This document shows, piece by piece, positions 54,541 to 63,429 of a DNA stretch of 64,000 bases. The notes beneath the pieces are model-generated. The model was not told the origin of the DNA, made no database searches, and was given only the letters and a program-made list of their open reading frames with translations. The position numbers and the translations under genes are program-made. How positions within the stretch are numbered: the first letter of the stretch is position 1; every line of letters starts with the position of its first letter. The stretch comes from Parapontixanthobacter sp963736595 (lineage in GTDB: Bacteria; Pseudomonadota; Alphaproteobacteria; Sphingomonadales; Sphingomonadaceae): positions 248,001 through 312,000 of the forward strand of contig CAVTPG010000002.1 of assembly GCA_963736595.1 (NCBI GenBank). Reading direction: 5' to 3'.

Positions 54541-54822
54541 ATGGCCGACCCGCAACTCGAAACATTTCGCCGCAGCATCGACAATATCGACGCGGCGCTG
54601 ATCCATATTCTGGCGGAGCGCTTCCGGATTACGCAGGCGGTTGGCGAGTACAAAGCCAAAATGACCTTGCCGCCAGCCGATCCCGATCGCGAGCAGCGTC
54701 AGATCGCGCGATTGCGCAAATTGGCCGAGGATGCGCAACTCGACCCGGAATTTTCGGAGAAGTTCCTGCGCTTCATTATCGATGAAGTTATCCGCCACCA
54801 CGAAAGCGCACGCGACGCTTGA
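54541..54822 (+). CDS. Chorismate mutase (AroQ type)
   Basis: A 93-residue all-helical chorismate mutase converting chorismate to prephenate for Phe and Tyr. Family residues are visible in LETFRRSIDNIDAALIHILAERF, the VGEYKAKM lysine and the RLAE-like segment near REQRQIARL. The ATG at 54541 gives the family start; a much longer in-frame extension to 54187 overlaps the divergent prenyltransferase gene and is rejected. Confidence 0.93.
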   Translation: MADPQLETFRRSIDNIDAALIHILAERFRITQAVGEYKAKMTLPPADPDREQRQIARLRKLAEDAQLDPEFSEKFLRFIIDEVIRHHESARDA

Positions 54823-54852
54823 TTACTTGCCAATTGCGCGCCTGCAAACAGG

Positions 54853-56310
54853 TTAGCCCGCGTGCTCACCGGCGCGTATTCCCGATCGGGGCAAGCTCAG
54901 TCTGACCAGCAAACCGCCCAAATCTTCGCTTTCGTTCAGCTCGACCGATCCACCATAAATCTCGGCCACATCGCGCACAATCGCCAGGCCCAACCCCGTG
55001 CCCGGCTTGCCCGTATCCAGCCGCGCGCCTCGATCGAAAATGCGAATGCGCTCGGCCGCGGGAATGCCCAACCCGTCATCCTCCACCCAGATTATGCATT
55101 GTTTGGAGCCTGGCTCTGCATCGACTGTCGCAAACACGCTGCCGCCGCCGTATTTGGCTGCATTCTCGATCATATTGCCGAGAATTTCGTCCAAATCCTG
55201 GCGTTCGATTGCAACCGCAGCGCCTTTATTTCCATCCAAATCGAAGCGCACATCGGGATAAAGCCGTGCGACCGCGCGCTGTACCGCTTCGGCACTTTCG
55301 CACACCGGCGTGCGTGCATGACCGATCGCCCGGCGACCCACGGCACGCGCACGGGCAAGGTGGTGATCGACATGGCGGCGCATGGTGGTCGCTTCGCGAA
55401 TGACCGTGTCGGGCAAGTCACCAGCCTTTGCCGTGGCAGCATTGTTGATAACCGTCAGCGGCGTTTTCAGCGCATGAGCCAGATTGCCGGCATGGGTGCG
55501 GGCTTCCTCCGCCTGTTTCTCGCTATGCGCCAGCAATCCGTTAATTTCCTCGACCAGCGGCTCGACTTCCAATGGCAGCGGTTCGGTAATGCGGTTTGCG
55601 CCGGTCGTCCGCAAATCCTGAATGGCCTGCCGCACACGGCGCAGCGGTCGTAATCCAAAGCGGTTTTGCAGCACTGCAAGCAATAGCAAGCCCAGCCCCA
55701 GCGCCGCAAAGCTCCAGATCAAAATCTGGCGGATCTCCGCAATCTGCGCATCGAGATTATCGCGCGCCGAAGCCACGGCAAAAGTCCACCGCGTTTCGCT
55801 TTCGGGTAAAATCACCGTGCGTTCCGCAATCCGTAGCGGTTCGTTGGCAAACTGGTCGCTGTCATAGATATGGGTGTCCATATCCACATGATCGCCCTGC
55901 AATTCCAGATTACGATCCCACAGACTGCGCGAAAGATAATCCTCGTTCCCCTCGCCCGTAATCTGCCAATAGACGCCGCTATCAGGTTCGAAAAAACGCT
56001 GATCGCCCAAAGCGCGCTCGAACCGCACTTCGCCATCGGTCCCGATTTCCGCCGAAGCGATCATTGCGGTCAGCACATAGGCAAGTTGATCATCGAAATT
56101 GTTTTCGACCAGATTGGTCAGCGTCCGGTCGAGTGCAAAACCTCCACCCAGCAGCAGGACCGCGATCCAGCCCGCTGCAATATACATCATGCGCGTGGCC
56201 AGGCTGCGCTTGGGACGCGGCGTTATCGCCTTTGAATGCTTGGGGACATCGCCCGCCGGTACAGAAGCCGTCTCCGGCTCTGCAAATCCGGCAGGCTGAT
56301 GGGTATTCAT
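54853..56310 (-). CDS. Sensor histidine kinase, PhoQ/FeuQ type
   Basis: A 485-residue membrane sensor kinase: N-terminal proline-rich tail, two membrane helices (about 41-61 and 191-213) flanking a periplasmic sensor of about 130 residues, HAMP-like linker, H-box NLAHALKTPLTVI, N-box ENAAKYGG, and G-boxes DDGLGIP and GTGLGLAIV. It pairs with the response regulator 21 bp upstream. The signal is unknown; the PhoQ-like layout suggests cation or envelope sensing. Confidence 0.92.
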   Translation of the reverse strand: MNTHQPAGFAEPETASVPAGDVPKHSKAITPRPKRSLATRMMYIAAGWIAVLLLGGGFALDRTLTNLVENNFDDQLAYVLTAMIASAEIGTDGEVRFERALGDQRFFEPDSGVYWQITGEGNEDYLSRSLWDRNLELQGDHVDMDTHIYDSDQFANEPLRIAERTVILPESETRWTFAVASARDNLDAQIAEIRQILIWSFAALGLGLLLLAVLQNRFGLRPLRRVRQAIQDLRTTGANRITEPLPLEVEPLVEEINGLLAHSEKQAEEARTHAGNLAHALKTPLTVINNAATAKAGDLPDTVIREATTMRRHVDHHLARARAVGRRAIGHARTPVCESAEAVQRAVARLYPDVRFDLDGNKGAAVAIERQDLDEILGNMIENAAKYGGGSVFATVDAEPGSKQCIIWVEDDGLGIPAAERIRIFDRGARLDTGKPGTGLGLAIVRDVAEIYGGSVELNESEDLGGLLVRLSLPRSGIRAGEHAG

Positions 56311-56331
56311 ATCAGACGTATAACTGGCATA

Positions 56332-57009
56332 TCAGGCACGCGGCTGGTCCGCCGGATCATCCAGACTATAGCCCAGCCCGCGAATGGTCGTGATGACTTC
56401 CGCACCCAGCTTTTTGCGAATGCGCGTCACGAACACTTCGATCGTATTGGAATCGCGATCGAAATCCTGATCATAGATATGTTCGATCAATTCGGTGCGG
56501 CTGACGACTTTGCCCTTGTGATGCATCAAATAGGACAGCAGCTTGTATTCTTGCGCGGTCAGTTTCACCGGCTCGCCTTGCAAGGTGACGCGGCCCGACC
56601 GTGTGTCCAGCCGGACATCGCCCGCCATCAACTCGCTTGACGTATTGCCGCTGGCACGGCGGATCAGCGCCCGCAGGCGTGCAATCAACTCTTCGGTTTG
56701 AAACGGCTTGGCCAGATAATCATCGGCGCCGGCATCGAGGCCCGCCACCTTGTCCGACCAGCTATCACGCGCAGTCAGCACCAGCACCGGGAAGGTCCGG
56801 CCTTCCTTGCGCCACATCCCCAGCACGGTCAGCCCGTCGATTTCCGGCAGACCCAGATCGAGGATCACGGCATCGTAATCCTCAGTCGAGCCAAGATAAT
56901 GTCCGTCTTCGCCATCGGTGGACAGATCGACCGCATAGCCATTTTGCTCCAGCGTCGATTTCAGCTGATTGCCCAATGTCGGTTCATCTTCGACGATCAA
57001 TACGCGCAT
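56332..57009 (-). CDS. OmpR/PhoP-family response regulator
   Basis: A 225-residue two-domain regulator: receiver with the acidic pair and phosphoacceptor (VEDEPTLGN, VILDLGLPE), TARDSW and KPF signatures, then a winged-helix DNA-binding domain (DTRSGRVTLQGEPVKLTAQEY, VFVTRIRKKLG). Partner of the kinase downstream. Upstream on the same strand is a secreted PepSY-like protein gene. Confidence 0.94.
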   Translation of the reverse strand: MRVLIVEDEPTLGNQLKSTLEQNGYAVDLSTDGEDGHYLGSTEDYDAVILDLGLPEIDGLTVLGMWRKEGRTFPVLVLTARDSWSDKVAGLDAGADDYLAKPFQTEELIARLRALIRRASGNTSSELMAGDVRLDTRSGRVTLQGEPVKLTAQEYKLLSYLMHHKGKVVSRTELIEHIYDQDFDRDSNTIEVFVTRIRKKLGAEVITTIRGLGYSLDDPADQPRA

Positions 57010-57133
57010 ATGCTTATCTATCCCTGTCTATCCGGCCGTAGCGATCCAGTATGGCTCCGCGATGTGCGGTATTGCAGGGAACGCGTCAAGCAAGCACAAG
57101 GTTTCGCAGGGCCCCGCAGGTTGTGGGACAAGC

Positions 57134-57439
57134 CTATCGGCTGCGGCGCAGAATACGTCCCGAACGCGCATCAACATCGACGAATAGCACGCGGCCATCG
57201 CGAATAAACTTCAAGCGGTAAGCACGCATTCGCGAATCATAGGATGGCCCGAGATATTCCGCACCGCGCATCGTCGGCAGCACCCGCTGTTCGATCTGGC
57301 GCAGGGACAATTGGTTGCCTGCGCGCATTTCCTTACGCGCCTCGCCCTGCTCGCTGCGCGGCTGCGCACTGGCCGCCGAAGGGACCACCATTGCACCCGC
57401 CAAAAGCGATGCGAGAACCAGTTTGCTAATGCGTTTCAT
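57134..57439 (-). CDS. PepSY-like secreted small protein
   Basis: A 101-residue protein with a signal peptide (cleavage near ASAQ) and a short PepSY-like beta segment ending VLFVDVDARSGRILRRSR. It lies directly upstream of the response regulator and kinase on the same strand (124 bp gap) and may be in their operon or a target. Such small periplasmic PepSY proteins often accompany PhoPQ-like systems as modulators; this role is inferred. Confidence 0.78.
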   Translation of the reverse strand: MKRISKLVLASLLAGAMVVPSAASAQPRSEQGEARKEMRAGNQLSLRQIEQRVLPTMRGAEYLGPSYDSRMRAYRLKFIRDGRVLFVDVDARSGRILRRSR

Positions 57440-57522
57440 AATAGCCGTATCACTAGCTCAGCAGCATTGAACAAGGTGTGAATACTCTACCCGGTCGGCA
57501 GTCAGCTTCGCCTGACCGCACT

Positions 57523-58263
57523 TTAGCGTGTCATTTCGTATTTCACGTTCAGCGACACGCCGACCCCGACTTCGCCCGGTTCGATTGCGCTCGATCCAGT
57601 TGTCACAATTCCGCTTTCGCCTCGCATCATCGCAGGCGCGGGAGGTGGCGGGACCGGGCCATAACCTTGAAAACTCTCGCTGATTTCCAAAATACGCACA
57701 TCGCTATAGCCCGCCATCTGCGCATATTCGCGCGCTTGCGACAATCCACGAGCGAACGCCGTCTTGCGCGCCTCTGCCTTCACTTCGGCATCATCTTCCA
57801 GCATGAAATTCGGCCCATACACATTGCTTGCGCCTGCCTCGACCAGTGCATCCAGAATATCGCCCGCCCGCTTCAAATCACGCAGCTTGACGCTGACCGA
57901 ATTGTTGACGTTGTAGCCTTTGAAAATCTGCTCACCCGTTTCGCGATTATACTCGTAATTTGGATTGAGATTGAAGCTGGAGGTCTGAATATCCTTGCGC
58001 TCAATGCCCAACGCCAGCACTTGCTTGATCAGGCGATCCATCGATTCTGCATTCTGCCGGATCGCTTCGCGCGCAGTTGCCGCACGGGTCTGCACCCCGG
58101 CATTGACCACCGCCACATCAGGGGCGACGCGCACCACTTCATTCACGCCCAGCTCGACGACCGGATTTTGCACTTGTATTTGCACTTCGGCAGCGGAGAG
58201 CGGCGCAGCCAATACAGCGGGAAGCGCAGCAGCGGCGAGCAATGGAATGGCGTAACGGATCAT
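57523..58263 (-). CDS. SIMPL domain (DUF541) periplasmic protein
   Basis: A 246-residue secreted protein with signal peptide (ending near PLSAAE) and the SIMPL/DUF541 pattern GVNEVVRVAPDVAVVNAGVQTRA, then DIQTSSFNLNPNYEYNRETG. The family (E. coli YggE) is linked to oxidative-stress tolerance; the molecular activity is unknown. Single gene, divergent from uup. Confidence 0.9.
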   Translation of the reverse strand: MIRYAIPLLAAAALPAVLAAPLSAAEVQIQVQNPVVELGVNEVVRVAPDVAVVNAGVQTRAATAREAIRQNAESMDRLIKQVLALGIERKDIQTSSFNLNPNYEYNRETGEQIFKGYNVNNSVSVKLRDLKRAGDILDALVEAGASNVYGPNFMLEDDAEVKAEARKTAFARGLSQAREYAQMAGYSDVRILEISESFQGYGPVPPPPAPAMMRGESGIVTTGSSAIEPGEVGVGVSLNVKYEMTR

Positions 58264-58362
58264 AGGTAACCTCCTGTTTCGGCTCGCTCTATCGCATCTG
58301 TGTCCTTGACGCCAAGTGAACCGCCTTGTTCGCCCTGCCCCCGCCCGCTAAGCGGCGCAGCT

Positions 58363-60207
58363 ATGGCCCAACCCCCGATCCTGAGTCTTGAGAATATCGC
58401 GTTGCAGATCGGCGGCAAATGGCTGTTCGGTCATTCCGATCGGGGACAGCCAATCGAGGGCGGGCTGGACCTGCATATCGGCCCGCGCGACACGATGGCA
58501 CTGATCGGGCGCAACGGAGCCGGAAAAACCACATTGTTCCGCCTGATCATGGACCGGGTCGAAGCCGATCGCGGGGAGCGCAAAGTCAAACCCGGCACCC
58601 GCATCGTGCTGTTGGAGCAGGAGCCGGATTTCGCCCCATACGACACGCTGATGGATTTTGCCTTGTCGGGCCAGCACCCTCCGGCGGAATACGAAGTCGA
58701 AGCGATTGCCGGACAACTCGGCATCGATATGGCCACCCCGGCGGCAGGAGCCAGTGGCGGAGAGCGCCGCCGCGCCGCCATTGCCCGCGCGCTGGCGCAA
58801 GATCCCGACCTGTTGCTGATGGATGAACCGACCAACCATCTCGACCTCCACGCCATCGACTGGCTGGAGGATTGGCTGTCGCGCTACACCGGCGCGTTTC
58901 TGGCGATCAGTCACGACCGCACTTTCCTGAAGCGGCTCACCAATGCGACTTTGTGGCTCGATCGCGGCGGCTTGCGGCGCAAGGATGTCGGGTTCGGCGG
59001 ATATGAGGCGTGGGAAGAGCAAGTCTATGCCGAGGAAGCGCGCGCCACGCAGAAACTCGATGCCAAGCTGAAACTGGAAGCGCACTGGCTGGAACGCGGC
59101 GTCACCGCGCGGCGCAAGCGCAACCAAGGCCGCTTGGAAAAGCTATGGCAGATGCGGGCGCAACGCGCCTCGATGATGACGGGTCAAGGCACGGCCAAGC
59201 TGAAACTTGCCGGGGACAGCGAGTTCAAGACGAAGTCGATCATCGTCGCGGAGAACGTTACAAAATCCTATGGCGAAGGCGCGGACAAACGCACGATCAT
59301 CCGCGACTTTTCCCTGCGTATCCAGCGCGGCGACCGGATCGGTCTGGTCGGGGCGAATGGTGCGGGCAAAACGACGTTATTAAGGCTGCTGACCGGCGAG
59401 ATCGAGCCTGATACCGGCACTATCACCATCGCCAAGAACCTGACCGGCGTGATGATCGATCAGCAGCGATCGCTGATGGCGGGCCAGAAAACCGTGCGCG
59501 ACGTGCTGGCCGAAGGCGGCGATTGGATCGATGTCGGCGATGCCCGCAAACACGTTCAGGGCTACTTGAAGGAATTCCTGTTCGATCCCGGCATCGTCGA
59601 CACCAAAGTCTCCACCCTGTCCGGCGGCGAACGTTCACGGCTGTTGCTGGCACGGGAATTTGCGCGCAAATCCAATTTGCTGGTGCTGGATGAGCCGACC
59701 AACGATCTCGATCTGGAAACGCTCGACCTGCTGCAGGAAGTGATTGCGGATTACGAAGGCACAGTTCTGATTGTCAGTCATGACCGCGACTTTCTGGATC
59801 GCACGGTCACGGTCACGCTGGGCCTCGATGGATCGGGCAGCGTCGATATCGTCGCCGGCGGTTATGAGGATTGGGCCGCCAAACGAGCCGAGCGCAACAA
59901 AAAGCCCGCAGCCAAGGCGAAATCATCCGCTGGCCCTTCAGCTGACGATCTTGTTAAACCATCACCGCCGCCAGAGACAGCCAAACTGACTTATAAGGAT
60001 CAACGCGATTACGACCTGCTGCCAGCGCGGATAGAGGAGCTGGAAAGCGCGATTGCGCGCGGCGAGCAAATCTTGTCCGATCCCGATTTGTTTGCCAGCG
60101 ATCCGCAGAAATTTGCGAACATCTCCAAGGGGCTGGAAAATGCGCGAGCCGAGAAAGACGCGGCGGAAGAACGCTGGCTCGATTTGGCACAGCGCGTTGA
60201 AGGGTAA
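58363..60207 (+). CDS. uup: ABC-F family ATPase, Uup type
   Basis: A 614-residue soluble tandem ABC protein. Two ATPase domains: Walker A GRNGAGKTT and GANGAGKTT, signatures SGGERRR and SGGERSR, Walker B LLMDEPTNHLDL and LVLDEPTNDLDL. The linker is basic and helical, and the C-terminus is a coiled coil as in Uup. ABC-F proteins act on the ribosome; Uup also affects DNA transposon excision. The ATG at 58363 is the family start; an in-frame codon at 58300 is less likely. Confidence 0.94.
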   Translation: MAQPPILSLENIALQIGGKWLFGHSDRGQPIEGGLDLHIGPRDTMALIGRNGAGKTTLFRLIMDRVEADRGERKVKPGTRIVLLEQEPDFAPYDTLMDFALSGQHPPAEYEVEAIAGQLGIDMATPAAGASGGERRRAAIARALAQDPDLLLMDEPTNHLDLHAIDWLEDWLSRYTGAFLAISHDRTFLKRLTNATLWLDRGGLRRKDVGFGGYEAWEEQVYAEEARATQKLDAKLKLEAHWLERGVTARRKRNQGRLEKLWQMRAQRASMMTGQGTAKLKLAGDSEFKTKSIIVAENVTKSYGEGADKRTIIRDFSLRIQRGDRIGLVGANGAGKTTLLRLLTGEIEPDTGTITIAKNLTGVMIDQQRSLMAGQKTVRDVLAEGGDWIDVGDARKHVQGYLKEFLFDPGIVDTKVSTLSGGERSRLLLAREFARKSNLLVLDEPTNDLDLETLDLLQEVIADYEGTVLIVSHDRDFLDRTVTVTLGLDGSGSVDIVAGGYEDWAAKRAERNKKPAAKAKSSAGPSADDLVKPSPPPETAKLTYKDQRDYDLLPARIEELESAIARGEQILSDPDLFASDPQKFANISKGLENARAEKDAAEERWLDLAQRVEG

Positions 60208-60284
60208 TCAGCTGTTGTTGAAAAAATAAGAAGTTTAAACATAACCAAGCCTCGGGTCGAATTGAATTAGATTGGACCCAAATC

Positions 60285-61160
60285 ATGCAAAGCATCGAAC
60301 CGAGTACATCGCCAAACGGATGCAGCAAAGATCACGTTGATCTCTTATGGACCAGCGGGTGGGACTCCACTTTCCGCCTGCTTTGCTTGGCTTTCCATTC
60401 CGAAGCTAACGTCCAACCTTATTATGTGCTAGTGACGCCGGACGACCCTCCACGCAATATCGAAATTGAAACGCAAGATCTAATATTGGAAGCTATTGTC
60501 AAGCGCGATCCATCGGCTGCAAAACGTATCGCACAGCCTATTGTCATAACCTCGACGATTTCCCCGAAGATCCAGATTACGCGCCAAGTTCGATAAAATC
60601 GCTTCGAGAAGCAAAGTACATCGCAGATTCAATATTCTTTGGCTCACTAGCTTTGCCAAACATCATGGTCGGACCTTCATTGTCTGGAGAGTTGACACGC
60701 ACCACAAGACACTCAACGTCCCCACCAGCAAACAATTGCGTGAACTGGTTAAGACTTACGAATCACCCTATGGCGAAGCGTATTATATGCCGGACGAGCG
60801 GAGTTGAGGAATGCTACGCATGTTTGAACGGTTGAGCTTTCGTCTGTTTGGCTGGACCAAGACTGACATGAAGGCAACTTGCAAAGCGAAAAGGGTTGGC
60901 TTGATTTACTCGAAATGTCTTGGTTCTGCCACGAACCGCAGAATGGCAAACCTTGCGGAATGTGCGGACCTTGCAGCACGACATTGGCAGAAAAGATGCA
61001 CTATCGTTTTCCAAAACGCCGCTTATTGCTTCGCTATATCCGCCGTGCACCGAACAAAGTGATGCGAGTGTTCGGGCTGGCTAAAGGCATAAGCGAAGCT
61101 CTGCTGACCGACCGACAGCCGATGCGGATTGCCTCAGCAATCGCCCAATCGCTCAGTTAA
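60285..61160 (+). pseudogene. Decayed QueC-like (PP-loop, zinc-binding) pseudogene
   Basis: Fragments of one protein are spread over three frames. 60285-60542: DLLWTSGWDSTFRLLCL, a PP-loop variant. About 60545-60580: HNLDDFPEDPDY. About 60583-60800: FNILWLTSFAKHHGRTFIVW and onward. About 60803-60833: VEECYACLNG. About 60835-60885: LSFRLFGWTKTDMKATC. 60885-61160: LDLLEMSWFCHEPQNGKPCG MCGPC, a C-x8-CGxCxxC zinc pattern as in QueC-type 7-deazaguanine synthases. Joining them needs about four single-base deletions and one insertion restored. The patch is visibly AT-richer than its neighbours (about 45% GC in the stretches I counted), consistent with foreign or decaying DNA. Confidence 0.82.
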
Positions 61161-61626
61161 TACGATAGAATTGCGCGACCCGGTCAAGCGCCAATTTCAG
61201 CACCAGCTTGCCGCTGCGCGCGGGCCATTCCAACGTCTTTTCCGCCGTCGGCAGTCCTTCCCCCGCGCACACAACGCGCCACAAAATGTCCTGCAAGCCT
61301 TTGCCCGCTTCAGCCATTGCGCCATCGAAGCGTGCCTTGGCTGAAATCTGCCGCTCGGTTTGCGATAGACCCTGCTCGCCCGTCCCTTTGATCCGCACCG
61401 GATCCCAGCGCATGGTGACGTTCGCACCCAATTGCGCGCGCTCGTAATCGGCGCGCAAGCGCTCGCCCGCATCGAACAGCCGGTCATCGACATGGCCGCG
61501 CGAATGGAGCCATGACAGCGGCGATTCCGCCACGTTGACGGTCACACTGCGTCGGCGTTTGGCCGTGCCTGACACGCGACGCGGCCCTTCCTGCGTCAAT
61601 TCTTTCTCGACCAAATATTGTCCCAT
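61153..61626 (-). CDS. DUF6456 domain-containing protein
   Basis: A 157-residue protein with the DUF6456 pattern: VNVAESPLSWLHSRG, DAGERLRADYERAQLG, VTMRWDP, KARFDGAMAEAGKGL and ILWRVVCAGEGL near the end. The family is common in alphaproteobacteria and has no established function; some members resemble helix-turn-helix or DNA-associated proteins. It is divergent from the XRE regulator, and its 3' end overlaps the end of the pseudogene by 8 bp. Confidence 0.85.
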   Translation of the reverse strand: MGQYLVEKELTQEGPRRVSGTAKRRRSVTVNVAESPLSWLHSRGHVDDRLFDAGERLRADYERAQLGANVTMRWDPVRIKGTGEQGLSQTERQISAKARFDGAMAEAGKGLQDILWRVVCAGEGLPTAEKTLEWPARSGKLVLKLALDRVAQFYRIN

Positions 61627-61746
61627 GCGGCGGCATCCCTGTGCAAATTATAGTGCAAAGCTGTGGAGTTGCTTCACGCCGCTCTTGCCGCCCAGGTCCA
61701 TCTGTAGGAAAGGGAATAATCACCGATTTGGTTAAGGGATACGCTA

Positions 61747-62319
61747 ATGATAAATCGCATCCGCGACATTCGTAAGGAAAAAGGGCTAACGCTGGCCGAT
61801 CTGGCAGCGGCTTGCGAACCAAAAACGACTGCGCAAACCATCGGGCGGCTCGAAACCGGAATGCGCAATCTGTCGTTAAAATGGATGGAGCGGATCGGGA
61901 AGGCGCTGGACATCGATCCCGAATTGCTGGTGCGATCCGAAGTGTCCGATCATCCGCAAATCGTGGCCCGCCTGATCGGCTCTGGCCCGGAGGCGCTGGA
62001 GAAACCGCGCGATGCAATGCTGGCAACCGATTTGGGCGGGGATGGTCCGCTGATGGTGTTAAGCGTGGAGGAGCCAATCGGCGAATATCGTAGAGGCGAT
62101 CAACTTTGGCTGCGGCAGTTGGATCCGGCTGATGCGGCGCGCGCGATCAACCGCGATGTGCTGGTCCCGAAAAAAGCCGGGCGCTTTGCTTTCGGGCGCC
62201 TGATCGATCGGCGCGATAACCTCGTTGGATTGCTGCCGCCAGGTCATGGCGAGAAACAAGTCGTGGTCGATGATCCGCCTTGGATTGGCGTTGCCGAAAT
62301 GCTCGTGCGCGAACTTTAA
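61747..62319 (+). CDS. XRE-family transcriptional regulator
   Basis: A 190-residue protein with an N-terminal helix-turn-helix (IRDIRKEKGLTLADLAAACE, TIGRLETGMRNLSLKWMERI) and a C-terminal half of unknown sensing function. No phage genes are adjacent. It may act on the divergent DUF6456 gene or its own promoter in the 120-bp interval between them. Confidence 0.85.
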   Translation: MINRIRDIRKEKGLTLADLAAACEPKTTAQTIGRLETGMRNLSLKWMERIGKALDIDPELLVRSEVSDHPQIVARLIGSGPEALEKPRDAMLATDLGGDGPLMVLSVEEPIGEYRRGDQLWLRQLDPADAARAINRDVLVPKKAGRFAFGRLIDRRDNLVGLLPPGHGEKQVVVDDPPWIGVAEMLVREL

Positions 62320-62439
62320 GCGCAATATCTTTGCGCAAATTGGGCGGTCCGAGTGCGAAGGCAGTTTCGACGCCGCTCTGACCCGCTCGACCCCCGCTCA
62401 GTTACCCTAGACCCCTGCTCGGCGACGTTCTGCTCCGCG

Positions 62440-63417
62440 CTAGTTTTTGCCGCGCGCAATCCGGTCCTGTCGGTCGGCAACTGTCTCTTCCGGCACGAAA
62501 CTGTTGGAATCCACACCCAGCCACAGGAGCAGCGGCGCGGCCATATAGACCGAGCTGTATGTACCGACGAACAGGCCCAATATGATCGCTGCGACTAGGC
62601 CGAACAAGCTGGCCGGACCCATAAATAACAGCGGCAACAAGGCGACCAGAAGCGTCAGCGATGTCATCACTGTGCGGGCCAATGTCTCGTTCACCGACAG
62701 GTCCAGCAGCTCGGGCAATTGCATCTTGCGATACTTCTTCAAATTCTCGCGGATGCGGTCATAAACCACGATCGTATCGTTTAGGGAATAGCCGATAATT
62801 GCCAGAATTGCGGCGATAATTTGCAAGCTGAATTCGAGCTGGAACAGCGCAAACATCCCCAGTGTCAGCGACACGTCATGGAACAAAGCGAACAAGGCCC
62901 CCACCCCAAATTGCCACTCGAACCGCACCCAGATATAGATCGCCACGGCCAACATTGCAGCCAGCAAAGCATAGACAGCGCTCTCGCGAAATTCGCCGGA
63001 TACTTTGCCCGAAACCGTATCGCGGCCGTCAAGTTGGAAGTCGGAAAACTCGGATTGCAGGCTTTGCGTGATCTCTTCCGCAATGCGGTCTGCCGCTTCC
63101 TTGTCGCCCGTCACATCGTCCGGCAGGCGCACGCGGATCGACACTTGGTTGGCTTCACCGAACCGCTGCACCAGCGGCTCGCCATAACCCAATGCGCCGA
63201 CATTCTCCCGCAATTCGGGGATCGGTGCGGTGTCGCTTTCCGTGAATGACGCGCGAATTTCCTGACCACCGGCAAAATCCACGCCGTAGTTCAAACCTTG
63301 TGTAAACACCAAGGCCCAGCTGGCGATGATCAGCACGATGCTGAGTACAAAGAACGGTATCCGCAGTTTCAAGAACGGAATGTTCGTGTCTTCAGGGACG
63401 AGTTTGAGAAGTCGCAT
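62440..63417 (-). CDS. secF: Protein translocase subunit SecF
   Basis: A 325-residue RND-type membrane protein with six helices and a large periplasmic loop. It uses the proton gradient with SecD to complete protein export. The GVDFAGGQEIRASF motif and the later YSLNDTIVVYDRIREN motif are characteristic. It follows secD by 12 bp. Confidence 0.97.
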   Translation of the reverse strand: MRLLKLVPEDTNIPFLKLRIPFFVLSIVLIIASWALVFTQGLNYGVDFAGGQEIRASFTESDTAPIPELRENVGALGYGEPLVQRFGEANQVSIRVRLPDDVTGDKEAADRIAEEITQSLQSEFSDFQLDGRDTVSGKVSGEFRESAVYALLAAMLAVAIYIWVRFEWQFGVGALFALFHDVSLTLGMFALFQLEFSLQIIAAILAIIGYSLNDTIVVYDRIRENLKKYRKMQLPELLDLSVNETLARTVMTSLTLLVALLPLLFMGPASLFGLVAAIILGLFVGTYSSVYMAAPLLLWLGVDSNSFVPEETVADRQDRIARGKN

Positions 63418-63429
63418 CGGTCTGTCCCC

